DNA from: JACQFK01 sp964619955
GTDB taxonomy: Bacteria; Planctomycetota; MHYJ01; JACPRB01
Direction of reading: 5' to 3'
DNA: 64,000 bases
Assembly: GCA_964619955.1 (NCBI GenBank)
Contig: CAZUJF010000009.1
Coordinates: 98,647-162,646 of the forward strand
Shown: positions 28,326 through 37,367 of the stretch, in pieces
How the letters are laid out: each line of letters starts with the position of its first letter
How positions within the stretch are numbered: position 1 is the first letter of the stretch
The notes under the pieces: generated by a model
Told to the model about the DNA's origin: nothing
Database searches by the model: none
Seen by the model: only the letters and a program-made list of their open reading frames with translations
Program-made: the position numbers and the translations under genes

Positions 28326-28411
28326 GAAGCTCCCTCTCTCTCCTGGAACGCCCGAACTGCCCGGGAAGTATACCCCGTGGACGCGGAAAGGCAAGCCGCC
28401 GCGCGCGAAGC

Positions 28412-29989
28412 CTACGGCAGCGTGACCGCGCGCACGTCGTGCGCGTGGATCGCCGTGCGGATCTCCTCGAGGATCTCCCCCTTCACGGGGTCGTCCACCG
28501 AGAGCAGGATCATCGCCTGCTTGCCCTTCTCCGCGCGGCCCACTTCCATGCGCGCGATGTTGATCTGATTCACGCCGAGGATCGTCCCCACCTTGCCCAC
28601 CACGCCCGGCGTGTCCTGGTAGGACAGCACCACCATGTGGCGCGAGGGACGCAGGTCGATGTCCATCCGGTCGATCTCGACGATGCGCGAGTCGCGCCCC
28701 TCGAAGACCGTGCCGGACACCGTCTTCACCGCCTGCTCCGTCTCCACCTTCACCGACAGCAGGCTCTTGTAGTTGCGCGCCTCCTTGTGCTTCTCCTCGG
28801 AGACCAGGATGCCGGCCTCCTTGGCGAACCAGCGCGCGTTGATGATGTTCACGTCGTCGCCCAGCGTGGGCCGGAGCGCGCCCTTGAGGGCGGACTGCGT
28901 CACGGGCCCCACCTCGAACGCGCCGATCGCGCCCTGGAAGAGGGCCGTCACGGACTTGACGCGCCCGCCGGCCAGCTGCGCCGCGAAGCCGCCCAGGTCC
29001 TCCGCGAGGCGCACGTAGGGCGCCAGCGACGGATCCGCGAGCGCCCCGAGGTTGGTCGAGTTGCGCACGACGCCGTTCTGGAAGTAGTCCACGAACTGCT
29101 CGGCGAGGTCGATGGCGACCTTGACCTGGGCCTCCTCGGTGGAGGCCGCGAGGTGCGGCGTCAGCGTGACGTTCTCGACCTTGAAGAGCGGATGGTCCTT
29201 GACGGGCGGCTCCTGCTCGTAGACGTCCAGCGCCGCGCCCGCGATCTCCTTGGCCGTGAGGGCCTCGGCGAGCGCCTTCTCGTCGATCACGCCGCCGCGC
29301 GACGTGTTCACGATGCGCACCGTGCGCTTCATCTTCTTGAGCTGCGCCGCCCCGATCATGCCCTTGGTGCGGTCGGTGAGCGGCACGTGGAAGCTGATGT
29401 AGTCCGACTCGGCGAGCACGCGCTCCAGGTCCACCAGCTCGACCCCGAGCTGCGCGGCGCGCTCCTTGGCCACCACGGGGTCGAAGGCGATCACCCGCAT
29501 GCGGAAGGGCTTCGCGTAGGTCGCCAGCAGGCTGCCGATCTTGCCGAGGCCCACGATGCCGAGGGTCTTCGTCTCGAGCTCGACGCCGAGGTACTTGTTC
29601 CGCTCCCACTTCCCCGCGCGGACGGAGGCGTCCGCGGCGGCGACATTGCGGGCGCTGGCCATGATGAGCGCGAAGGTGTGCTCCGCGGCGGAGGCCACGT
29701 TGCCCTGGGGGGCGTTCATCACGATGACGCCCTTGCGCGTGGCGGCGTCCTGGTCGATGTTGTCCACGCCGATGCCCGCGCGGCCCACGATGCGGAGCTT
29801 CGCGCCGGCGTCGATGATGTCCTTCGTCACCTTGACGGCGCTCCGCACGATGAGGCCGTCGTAGGCGCCCACGGCGGCCTTGAGGTCGTCGGGCTTCATC
29901 TTGCCCTTCGCGTCGACCTCTATTCCGGCCTTGCGGAGGATGCGGACGCACTCCTCGGAGACTTCGTCGGCGATGAGGACTTTCGGCAT
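28412..29989 (-). CDS. serA: D-3-phosphoglycerate dehydrogenase
   Basis: 525 residues, the long form. Order of domains: substrate domain (VLIADEVSEECVRILRKAGI), NAD domain with GLGKIGSLLATYAKPF, catalytic Arg in NTSRGGVIDE, Glu in DVYEQEP and His in TPHLAASTEEAQ, then the ASB intervening domain (about 320-445) and a C-terminal ACT domain (MVVLSYQDTPGVVGKVG). It oxidises 3-phosphoglycerate in the first step of serine synthesis; the ACT domain usually binds serine as feedback inhibitor. Starts 1 nt after the efp stop, in the ndk-efp-serA operon. Confidence 0.95.
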   Translation of the reverse strand: MPKVLIADEVSEECVRILRKAGIEVDAKGKMKPDDLKAAVGAYDGLIVRSAVKVTKDIIDAGAKLRIVGRAGIGVDNIDQDAATRKGVIVMNAPQGNVASAAEHTFALIMASARNVAAADASVRAGKWERNKYLGVELETKTLGIVGLGKIGSLLATYAKPFRMRVIAFDPVVAKERAAQLGVELVDLERVLAESDYISFHVPLTDRTKGMIGAAQLKKMKRTVRIVNTSRGGVIDEKALAEALTAKEIAGAALDVYEQEPPVKDHPLFKVENVTLTPHLAASTEEAQVKVAIDLAEQFVDYFQNGVVRNSTNLGALADPSLAPYVRLAEDLGGFAAQLAGGRVKSVTALFQGAIGAFEVGPVTQSALKGALRPTLGDDVNIINARWFAKEAGILVSEEKHKEARNYKSLLSVKVETEQAVKTVSGTVFEGRDSRIVEIDRMDIDLRPSRHMVVLSYQDTPGVVGKVGTILGVNQINIARMEVGRAEKGKQAMILLSVDDPVKGEILEEIRTAIHAHDVRAVTLP

Positions 29990-29990
29990 G

Positions 29991-30554
29991 TTATTTGTTC
30001 ACGCGCTCGAGGTATTCGCCCGTGCGCGTGTCCACTTTGACGATCTCGCCCTCGTCGATGAACGGCGGCACCGGGACGACGGCGCCGGTCTCGAGCGTCG
30101 CGGGCTTGTAAACGTTCGTGATGGTCGCGCCCTTCAGGGAGGGCTCCGTCTTGACCACCTTCAGCTCGACGGTGAAGGGCACCTGGATGGAGATCGCGCT
30201 GCCCTCGAAGAACTCGACCTTGCAGACCATGTTCTCCTTGAGCCACTTCACGTCCTCGCCGAGCAGGTCCTTGTGCAGGGAGACCTGCTCGAAGTTGGTC
30301 TGGTTCATGAACACGAAGGTGTCGCCGTCCTGGTAGAGGTACTCCATGTCCACGCTTTCGATCGTGACGACGTCGAGCTTGTCGCCCGAGCCGAAGCGGG
30401 TCTCCTTGGCGTTGCCGCCCTTGAGATCGCGCATCTTGATCTGGATGACCGCGCGCAGGTTGCCGGGCGTGTGGTGGTACGTGCTGACGACGACCTGCAG
30501 CTTGCCTTCGTAGTTGACGACCATCCCCTTGCGGACTTCGGTGCAGCTCAGCAT
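29991..30554 (-). CDS. efp: elongation factor P
   Basis: 187 residues with the three-domain EF-P layout: KOW-like N-terminal domain (MLSCTEVRKGMVVNYEGKL), central OB domain (YLYQDGDTFVFMNQTNFEQV) and C-terminal OB domain ending TGAVVPVPPFIDEGEIVKVDTRTGEYLERV. It relieves ribosome stalling at polyproline. The tip of the acceptor loop reads TPGNLRAV, so the residue at the position of E. coli Lys34 is Asn32; neither the lysine nor the rhamnosylated arginine type fits. The KVDTRTGEYLER end confirms EF-P. Follows ndk by 3 nt. Confidence 0.95.
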   Translation of the reverse strand: MLSCTEVRKGMVVNYEGKLQVVVSTYHHTPGNLRAVIQIKMRDLKGGNAKETRFGSGDKLDVVTIESVDMEYLYQDGDTFVFMNQTNFEQVSLHKDLLGEDVKWLKENMVCKVEFFEGSAISIQVPFTVELKVVKTEPSLKGATITNVYKPATLETGAVVPVPPFIDEGEIVKVDTRTGEYLERVNK

Positions 30555-30557
30555 GGA

Positions 30558-31022
30558 TTACTTCCTTTCAGGCTCTTCGAGAACCCAGACGTTGTCGACG
30601 TGTTCGTACTTCACGAGCTCGTTCGCGGCGAAGAAGATCGGGATCTCGCGCGCGGCCGCCTCCGGGGAATCGGAGCCGTGCACGAGGTTGTAGCCCTTGG
30701 AGCAGCTGAAGTCCCCGCGGATCGAGCCCGGCTCGGCGTTGAAGCCGAACGTGGCGCCGAGGAGCTTGCGCACCACGGCGATCGCCTGGTTGCCCTCCAC
30801 CGCGATCACCACGACGGGCGACGCGGTGACGAACTTCATCAGGCTGCCGTAGAACGGGCGCTCCTTGTGGATCCCGTAGAGGTTCTCGGCCTGGGCCTGC
30901 GAGACCGACAGCAGCTTCAGGCCGATGAGCCGGAGGCCCTTGTCCTCGAAGCGCTGGAGGATGCGTCCGATGAGGCGCCGCTGCACCCCGTCGGGCTTGA
31001 TCATGCTGAATGAACGTTCCAT
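30558..31022 (-). CDS. ndk: nucleoside diphosphate kinase
   Basis: 154 residues, slightly long for Ndk (about 140). It has RSFSMIKPDGVQRRLIG at the start, the Kpn-loop region PFYGSLMKFVTASPVVV, RGDFS and the active His in NLVHGSDSPEAAAREI. It transfers gamma-phosphates among nucleotides. The C-terminus has a short extension (LEEPERK). First gene of the ndk-efp-serA operon, with a promoter at 31032-31060. Confidence 0.95.
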   Translation of the reverse strand: MERSFSMIKPDGVQRRLIGRILQRFEDKGLRLIGLKLLSVSQAQAENLYGIHKERPFYGSLMKFVTASPVVVIAVEGNQAIAVVRKLLGATFGFNAEPGSIRGDFSCSKGYNLVHGSDSPEAAAREIPIFFAANELVKYEHVDNVWVLEEPERK

Positions 31023-31031
31023 AGGGCGCGC

Positions 31032-31060
31032 ACTATAGCAGAGGGGCCCGGAGGAGGCAA
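31032..31060 (-). promoter_or_regulatory. sigma70-type promoter of ndk-efp-serA
   Basis: Minus strand TTGCCT (31055-31060), 17-nt spacer, TATAGT (31032-31037), about 10 nt before the ndk ATG, so the leader is very short or absent. Confidence 0.55.
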
Positions 31061-31118
31061 GAAACAGGACGGGGATTCAGACGGAAGTACGGGGAATCCG
31101 GAATCCCGGCCGGCGGGC

Positions 31119-32207
31119 CTATCGGCCCCCGACCTGGCCCGACAGCGGCCGGTCGACGAACTGCTCGAACCAGCCCTTGTTCTCCGCGTAGGAGAAGGCC
31201 TCGTCGGGATCCACGAGCTTCTTCGTCACGAGCTGCACCAGCGAATCGTCCATCGTGTGCATGCCCTGCTGCTTGCCCGCCTGGATGATGCTCACGATGT
31301 CCTGGATCTTGTTCTCCCGGATCAGGTTGCTCACCGCGGGGCTGCCGAACATGACCTCGGTCGCCGGGATCCGGCCGCCCGTGTCCGTGCGCTTCAGCAG
31401 CACCTGGGAGACCACGCCCTGGAGGGACTGGGAGAGCATCGCCCGGATCTGCGGCTGCTCGTCCGAGCCGAACACGTCGATGATGCGGTCCACCGACTGC
31501 ACCGCCCCGTTGGTGTGCAGCGTCGCGAAGACGAGGGAGCCGACCTCCGCCGCCGTCAGGGCGAGACGGATCGTGTCCAGGTCCCGCATCTCGCCGATCA
31601 TCAGGATGTCCGGATCCTCGCGCAGCGCCGCCCTCAGTCCCGTCGGGAAGTCGATCAGGTCGTAATGCAGGCCGCGCTGGTGCACCACGGACTTCTTGCT
31701 CGGATGCAGGTATTCGATCGGGTCCTCGAGCGTGATGATGTGCTTCCGGTACTGCTGGTTCACCATGTCCAGCAGGGAGGCGAGCGTCGAGGTCTTGCCC
31801 GAGCCGGTCGGCCCCGTGACGAGCACGATGCCGCCGCGCAGGTGCGCCAGGGCCTCCAGCTGCACCGGCATGTTCAGCTCTTTGAGCGAGGGGATCTCGA
31901 CGGGGATGCGCCGGTACACCGCCGCGGGCCCCCAGTGCTCCTGGAAGTAGTTGCAGCGGAAGCGCCCGGACTTGACGTCGCCGTAGGCGAAGTCGATCTC
32001 CCCCGCCTCGCCGAACCAGCGGTCCTGCTCCTCCGAGAGGATCTCGCGCGTCATCTTGTCGACCTGGTCGCGCGAGTACACGTCCGAGCCCTCGACGTCC
32101 TTGAGCTCGCCGTTGACGCGGTAGCGGGGGCGGCAGCCGGACTTGAGATGCAGGTCCGAGGCGCCGGCGCCCTTCATCAGATGCAGCATGCGGTCGATCT
32201 GAGCCAT
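31119..32207 (-). CDS. PilT/PilU-type pilus retraction ATPase (second copy)
   Basis: 362 residues. GASDLHLKSGCRPRYRVNGEL opens the PAS-like domain; then Walker A GPTGSGKTST, Asp box ITLEDPIEYLHP, Walker B LMIGEMRDLDTIR and His box GSLVFATLHTNGA. No zinc cysteines. It lies 8 nt after another PilT-like gene. It may be the PilU accessory retraction motor or act with a separate pilus. The C-terminus DEAFSYAENKGWFEQF is PilU-like only in part, so the exact name is left open. Confidence 0.9.
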   Translation of the reverse strand: MAQIDRMLHLMKGAGASDLHLKSGCRPRYRVNGELKDVEGSDVYSRDQVDKMTREILSEEQDRWFGEAGEIDFAYGDVKSGRFRCNYFQEHWGPAAVYRRIPVEIPSLKELNMPVQLEALAHLRGGIVLVTGPTGSGKTSTLASLLDMVNQQYRKHIITLEDPIEYLHPSKKSVVHQRGLHYDLIDFPTGLRAALREDPDILMIGEMRDLDTIRLALTAAEVGSLVFATLHTNGAVQSVDRIIDVFGSDEQPQIRAMLSQSLQGVVSQVLLKRTDTGGRIPATEVMFGSPAVSNLIRENKIQDIVSIIQAGKQQGMHTMDDSLVQLVTKKLVDPDEAFSYAENKGWFEQFVDRPLSGQVGGR

Positions 32208-32215
32208 GATTCGTC

Positions 32216-33547
32216 CTACCGCTTCGCGCGGGCGGCCTCCTCGTCCTGCTGCGTGATGTTGAGAAACTTCTGCTTGTCGGAGGCGCGGTTCAGGGCCTCC
32301 TCGAGCGATATCTTCTTGAGGCGCACGAGGTCGATGAGCGAGTCGTCCATCATCCTCATGCCGTGCTTCCGGCCGGTCTGCATCACCATCGGGAGCTGCC
32401 AGGCCCGGTCCTCCCGGATCAGGTTGGACACCGCGGCGTTGACCACCATCACCTCGGAGGCCAGGCTGCGGCCCTTCCCGTCGATGTTGGGGATCAGCAT
32501 CTGGGAGATCACGCCGCGCAGCACGTTCGCCAGCAGGGTGCGGATGTGCGCCCGCTTCCCCGCCGGGAACTGGTCCAGGATGCGCATGACGGTGCGCGCC
32601 GCGCTCTGCGTGTGCAGCGTCCCGAAGATCAGGTGCCCCGTCTCGGCGGCCGTGATCGCGGTCGCCACGGTCTCGGGGTCCCGCATCTCGCCGACGACGA
32701 TCACGTCCGGATCCTCGCGCAGCGCCGCCCGCAGCGCGCTCGAAAACGTGCGGCTGTGCTTGGGGATCTCGCGCTGCGAGATGAAGGACCGCTGCGACTG
32801 GTGCACGACCTCGATCGGGTCCTCGATCGTCAGGACGTGGAGGCGGTGGTTCTTGTTGATCAGGTCGACCATCGCCGTCAGCGTGGTGGACTTGCCGGAG
32901 CCCGCGGCGCCCGTCACGAGGATCATGCCGCGGCTGAGGTCCACGAACTGCCGGACCACGCCGGGCAGGCCCAGGCGGTCGAACGGCACGATGTGCTCGG
33001 CGATGACGCGGAAGATGCCCGCGATGCCCTTCAAATGGCGGAAGACGCTCACGCGGAAGCGGCCGATGTCGGGCAGGTCCAGCGGAAGGTCCACGTACTT
33101 GCGGGCGTAGTACTCCTCCACCTGCTCCTTGCTGAGAAGGGCGAGCAGCAGCTTCCGGCTGCCCTCGAAGCCCGGGGCGTCCGCCGGCAGGTCCAGCAGG
33201 TTGCCGTGCATGCGGATCATGGGCTTGAGGCCGGAGGTGATGTAGAGGTCCGAGGCGCCGAGTTCCTTGGCCACCTTCAGGAACTCCGTGATCGGCGCCC
33301 CCTGGAGGCGGCGCTGCAGCTCGGATTCCGTGGCCTTGGGCGTCGCCTTCGAGAGCTCCAGCTTGCGTTTCTGGACGCTCAGGATGGATTTGAGCGACTT
33401 CTCGTCGAGATACCCCAGCTCCACCAGCAGTTCGCCGAGCATGCGCGGCGGATTCGCCCGCTTCTGCATCTCGACGGCCTTGTCGAGCTGCTCCTTCGTC
33501 AGAAGGTTGAAATTGATGAGGATCTGGCCGAAGAGGTTTTCTTCCAT
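32216..33547 (-). CDS. PilT-type ATPase with N-terminal MshEN-like domain (third copy)
   Basis: 443 residues, about 80 longer than PilT because of an N-terminal helical domain (FGQILINFNLLTKEQLDKAV, RMLGELLVELGYLDEKSL) of the type seen at the start of GspE/MshE proteins. The ATPase part has SDLYITSG, Walker A GAAGSGKST (Ala where Thr is usual), Asp box LTIEDPIEVVHQ, Walker B IVVGEMRDPETV and His box GHLIFGTLHTQSA. ATG at 33547 is chosen over 33610 because MEENLFGQ begins the conserved domain. It probably works with the neighbouring PilT copy. Confidence 0.88.
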   Translation of the reverse strand: MEENLFGQILINFNLLTKEQLDKAVEMQKRANPPRMLGELLVELGYLDEKSLKSILSVQKRKLELSKATPKATESELQRRLQGAPITEFLKVAKELGASDLYITSGLKPMIRMHGNLLDLPADAPGFEGSRKLLLALLSKEQVEEYYARKYVDLPLDLPDIGRFRVSVFRHLKGIAGIFRVIAEHIVPFDRLGLPGVVRQFVDLSRGMILVTGAAGSGKSTTLTAMVDLINKNHRLHVLTIEDPIEVVHQSQRSFISQREIPKHSRTFSSALRAALREDPDVIVVGEMRDPETVATAITAAETGHLIFGTLHTQSAARTVMRILDQFPAGKRAHIRTLLANVLRGVISQMLIPNIDGKGRSLASEVMVVNAAVSNLIREDRAWQLPMVMQTGRKHGMRMMDDSLIDLVRLKKISLEEALNRASDKQKFLNITQQDEEAARAKR

Positions 33548-33632
33548 ATCGTCCGCCGGAGGCGCCCCCGCTCTACCGGGATAATAACCGCGCCGCCGCG
33601 GAACGATCAATCAAATCATCGAATCGAAATCC

Positions 33633-36600
33633 TCACGCCGGGGTCTCCACCGGGGCGGGCGGCAGCCCCCCCTTGGCCTTGAGCAGGTCCAGGTTCTGAT
33701 CCCCAGCGAGGTTCACGCTCACCTTCTTCGAGACGCCCTGCTGCTCCATCGTCACCCCGTAGAGCGCGTCGCAGACCGCCATCGTCCGCTTGTTGTGGGT
33801 GATCACGATGAACTGGGTGTCCGAGGAGAACTCCTTCACCACGCCCGCGTAGCGCTCGACGTTCTTCTCGTCCAGCGCCGCGTCCGCCTCGTCCAGCAGG
33901 CAGAAGGGGCTGGGGTTCGCCTTGAAGAGGCCCATGACCAGGGCGATCGCCGTCAGGGAGCGCTCGCCTCCGGAGAGCAGCGAGATCGAGGTCGCCTCCT
34001 TGCCGGGCGGCTTGGCGATGATGTCGATGCCGCGCTCCATCGGGTCGATCGCGTCGTTCTGCTCCAGGATGATGTCCGCCTTGCCGCCGCCGAAGATCTT
34101 CCGGAAGATCCCGTTGAACTGCTCCCGGACGAAGTCGAACGTCTTGTCGAAAAGGTCGCGCGATTCGAGGTTGAGCTGCTTGATGAGATCCTCGAGCTGC
34201 CCCTTCGAGCGGTTCAGGTCCTCCGTCTGCGTGAGCATGTACTTCTCGCGCTCCTCGAGCTCGTTGAGCTGGTCGAGCGCCACCACGTTGACCGCGCCGA
34301 AGCCGGAGACCTTGCTGCGCAGGTCCTCGACCTCGCGCGCCAGGCTCTCGGGATCCTCCGGCAGGGAGCCTTCGGGAAGCGGCTCCTGCGCCGCCTGGGC
34401 CAGGTCGAGATCCAGCTCCTCGCGGGCGCGCTGGGCGAGGTTCTCCGCCTTGACCCGGAGCCCCTCCTCCTCCACGCGCAGCCGGCCGACCTCCTCGTCG
34501 CAGGGGCCGAGCTCCGCTTCCACGACCGACTTTTCGGAGCGCGCGGACTCGCAGGCCTGCGCCAGGCCCTCGCGGATCCGGTTCGCCTCCTCGACGCGCC
34601 CGCGCGCCTCGGCCAGGCGGCCCGACAGGCTGTCGCGCTCCTCCGCGTGATGCCGGCGGTCCTCCTCCGCGCCCTCGCGCCGCCCCTCGATCTCCCCGAG
34701 CTGGGCGGCCACGCGGTCGGCCTGGGCCTCCACCTCGCGGCGGGACTTCTCCAGCATCTCGATGCGACGCTCCACCGCCACGCGCTGCTCGACGGCCTTC
34801 GCCGCCTCGACGCGGGCCAGCGTGAGCGCGTTCTGCTGCTCGACCTTCGCGGCCGCCAGGCGGGCGACGTCGGCGGCCAGCGCGGCCACCTCGTCCCCCA
34901 GGCCGCTCTTCGCCCACGCGAGCAGCGCCAGCAGGCTCTCCAGCGAGGCGCCCCGCCAGAGCGCGTCCTCCGCCTGCCGCGACAGATGCTCCGCCTCGGC
35001 CCCGAGCTGCTCGCGCTCGCCCGCCAGGAACTGCTCGCGCACCGCGAGCTGCTCGATCTGCGAGGAGGCCTCCCCGAGCTCCACGTTCCGGTCGTACACG
35101 TCGTGCCGCAGCTGCTCCAGCCGCTGGTCGGACTCCGCCAGCATGCGTTCGGATTCGGTCTTGCGCGCTTCGCTCAGCTCGAGACGCCCCTTGAAGTCGG
35201 CGATCTCCTCCTCGAGGCGGCGCAGCTCGGCCTTCCGCGAGATGAGACCCTGGGAGGTGCGGGCCCCGCCCGTCGTCACCAGCCCCGGATGGTCGAAGAC
35301 GTCCCCCTCCGCCGTGACCAGGGGCCATTCCGTCAGCTGTTCGCGGCGGATCTCGCGGGCGGTGTCCCGGTCCCGGACCACCAGCGTGTGTCCGAGGAGC
35401 GCGTCCACGAGGGACTGCGTCCGCGGCTCCGTGCGGACCAGCGCGCTGGCCCGCCCGAGCGCGCCCGTCATCAGCAGTTCGACGTCCGAGAAATACCCGT
35501 TCCGGCACTCGTCGAGCGCGATCACGAGCGTGCGGCCCAGGCCGCGCTCCCGGATGCGCTCGATCGCGGCGGCGGCGTTCGCGGCCGTGTCGACGACGAC
35601 GGCGCCCGCGCGCTCCCCGAGCGCGCCCTCGACCGCCGCCACGGATTCCGGCGCCACGTCGAGGAAGTCCGCGACGCTGCCGATGACGCCCTCGATCTTC
35701 TCCTGGAGCAGCACCTTCGCGCCCGCCTCCAGGCCTTCGAAATGCATCTCGAGGTCGCGCAGCGTCTCGCGGCGCGCGACCCGGTGCTCCTTGCCCTCGC
35801 GCAGCTGGACGAGCTCGCGCTCCAGCTGGGACTTCTCCGCGCGCAGCCGCTGCTGCTCCGCGTCCTCGGCGCGCTTGCGGGACATCAGCGAGCCGATCTC
35901 CTGCTCCAGGACGCCCTGGGACTGCCGGGCCCCGTCGACCTTCGAACGGATCTCCGCAAGCTCCGCCGCGAGCTTCTCCGCCCGCGCCCGGGCCGCGCCG
36001 GCGCGCGCCTCGAGCTCCTCGCGCTCCCGCATCAGCCGGGACGACTCGTTCCGGTACTGGCTCTCCTGGTGCGCCAGCTCGACCGCCTCGGCCTTCCGCG
36101 CCTCGTGATCCGCGGACACGCGGCCGCTTTCCCGCGCCGCCTCCTCCAGGCGGCGGGCCGCCTCCTCCTGCTCCGCGGAACGCGAACGGACGATCTCGTC
36201 GAGCTCGCCCAGCCGGTCCGCCTCGGCGGACGCCTGGCCCGCCACTTCCGCGGCTTTGACCTCGAGGCCGCCGCGTTCCTGCGCGAGGCGGTCCTGTTCG
36301 AGGGACAGCTCGCGGCAGCGGGATTCCGCCGCCGCGATGGTCCGCTCGACGTACGCGGATTCCGACTCCAGGGTGGCCAGGGCCGACGCCAGCTCCGCAT
36401 GCTGGGACCCTTCGTTCTCGAGACGGCGCTGGGCCTCGTCCAAGAGGCGGCTCCGCTCCTCGAGCCGGGCCCGGAGCTCCGCCCGCCGGTTCTCGGACGC
36501 CTGCAGGCGCTCGACGAGCTCCTGCGCCCGGGACGAGAGCACGCGGTGCTCCAGCAGCGCCAGGTGGAGCTTCTTGCCCTTCAGGTCCTGCGTCAGCTCC

Positions 36601-37247
36601 TTGTAGCGGGCGGCGCGGCCCGCCTGGGCGCGCACGGAGCGCAGCTGCTTCTGGACCTCGGTGACGACGTCCTGGATGCGCAGGAGGTCCGCCGAGACCT
36701 TCTCCAGGCGGTTCTCCGTCTCGCGTTTGCGCGCGCGGTACTTGGAGACGCCCGCGGCCTCGTCGAAGACCAGGCGGCGCTCATGGGGGTTCGACAGCAC
36801 GAGGCGGTCGATCTTCCCCTGCTCGATGACGGAGTAGTTGTCCGTGCCGATGCCCGTTCCGTAGAGGAGCTCCCGGATGTCCTTGAGGCGGCAGGGGGCC
36901 TTGTTGATGTAGTATTCGCCCTCCCCGTTCGAGAAGAGCTTGCGCGTGATGGTGACCTCCTCGAATTCGAGGGGCAGCGTGTGGTCGGAGTTGTCCAGGG
37001 TGAGGGAGACCTCCGCGAAGCCCATCGCCGAGACCCCCGTGGCGCCCTTGAAGATGACGTCGAGCATCTCCTCGCCGCGGACGGACTTGTACGAGAGGGT
37101 GCCGAGGACCCACTTGATGGCGTCCACGACGTTCGACTTGCCGCAGCCGTTGGGGCCGACGACGCCCGTCACGCCCTTGTCGAAAACGATGTCCGTTCGG
37201 TTGGCGAACGATTTAAAGCCGCACATCTCCAGCTTTTTGAGCTGCAT
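33633..37247 (-). CDS. smc: chromosome segregation ATPase SMC
   Basis: 1204 residues, full length. Head N-terminal half: LEMCGFKSFANRTDI and Walker A GVVGPNGCGKSNV. Two coiled-coil arms (about 170-500 and 680-1000) flank the hinge, recognisable at about 520-660 (ALGERAGAVVVDTAANA, VTAEGDVFDHPGLVTTGG). The C-terminal head has LSGGERSLTAIALVMGLFK (signature) and PFCLLDEADAALDEKNVERY (Walker B). It condenses and segregates DNA with ScpAB, whose genes are not here. Its own promoter lies at 37302-37330. Confidence 0.97.
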   Translation of the reverse strand: MQLKKLEMCGFKSFANRTDIVFDKGVTGVVGPNGCGKSNVVDAIKWVLGTLSYKSVRGEEMLDVIFKGATGVSAMGFAEVSLTLDNSDHTLPLEFEEVTITRKLFSNGEGEYYINKAPCRLKDIRELLYGTGIGTDNYSVIEQGKIDRLVLSNPHERRLVFDEAAGVSKYRARKRETENRLEKVSADLLRIQDVVTEVQKQLRSVRAQAGRAARYKELTQDLKGKKLHLALLEHRVLSSRAQELVERLQASENRRAELRARLEERSRLLDEAQRRLENEGSQHAELASALATLESESAYVERTIAAAESRCRELSLEQDRLAQERGGLEVKAAEVAGQASAEADRLGELDEIVRSRSAEQEEAARRLEEAARESGRVSADHEARKAEAVELAHQESQYRNESSRLMREREELEARAGAARARAEKLAAELAEIRSKVDGARQSQGVLEQEIGSLMSRKRAEDAEQQRLRAEKSQLERELVQLREGKEHRVARRETLRDLEMHFEGLEAGAKVLLQEKIEGVIGSVADFLDVAPESVAAVEGALGERAGAVVVDTAANAAAAIERIRERGLGRTLVIALDECRNGYFSDVELLMTGALGRASALVRTEPRTQSLVDALLGHTLVVRDRDTAREIRREQLTEWPLVTAEGDVFDHPGLVTTGGARTSQGLISRKAELRRLEEEIADFKGRLELSEARKTESERMLAESDQRLEQLRHDVYDRNVELGEASSQIEQLAVREQFLAGEREQLGAEAEHLSRQAEDALWRGASLESLLALLAWAKSGLGDEVAALAADVARLAAAKVEQQNALTLARVEAAKAVEQRVAVERRIEMLEKSRREVEAQADRVAAQLGEIEGRREGAEEDRRHHAEERDSLSGRLAEARGRVEEANRIREGLAQACESARSEKSVVEAELGPCDEEVGRLRVEEEGLRVKAENLAQRAREELDLDLAQAAQEPLPEGSLPEDPESLAREVEDLRSKVSGFGAVNVVALDQLNELEEREKYMLTQTEDLNRSKGQLEDLIKQLNLESRDLFDKTFDFVREQFNGIFRKIFGGGKADIILEQNDAIDPMERGIDIIAKPPGKEATSISLLSGGERSLTAIALVMGLFKANPSPFCLLDEADAALDEKNVERYAGVVKEFSSDTQFIVITHNKRTMAVCDALYGVTMEQQGVSKKVSVNLAGDQNLDLLKAKGGLPPAPVETPA

Positions 37248-37301
37248 GGATCCCCTCTCTCGCCTGTGCCCCGCCCGGGGCCCTCTCTCACTACCGAACA
37301 G

Positions 37302-37330
37302 AATATAACTTATAAACTGTCAAGATGCAA
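37302..37330 (-). promoter_or_regulatory. sigma70-type promoter of smc
   Basis: Minus strand TTGCAT (37325-37330), 17-nt spacer, TATATT (37302-37307), in an AT-rich patch. A TTGACA also lies here (around 37317-37322) but its spacing to a -10 is poor. Confidence 0.55.
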
Positions 37331-37367
37331 ATTCTTTAGCGAAAAATCCTGCGCCGCCTCAAGAATC

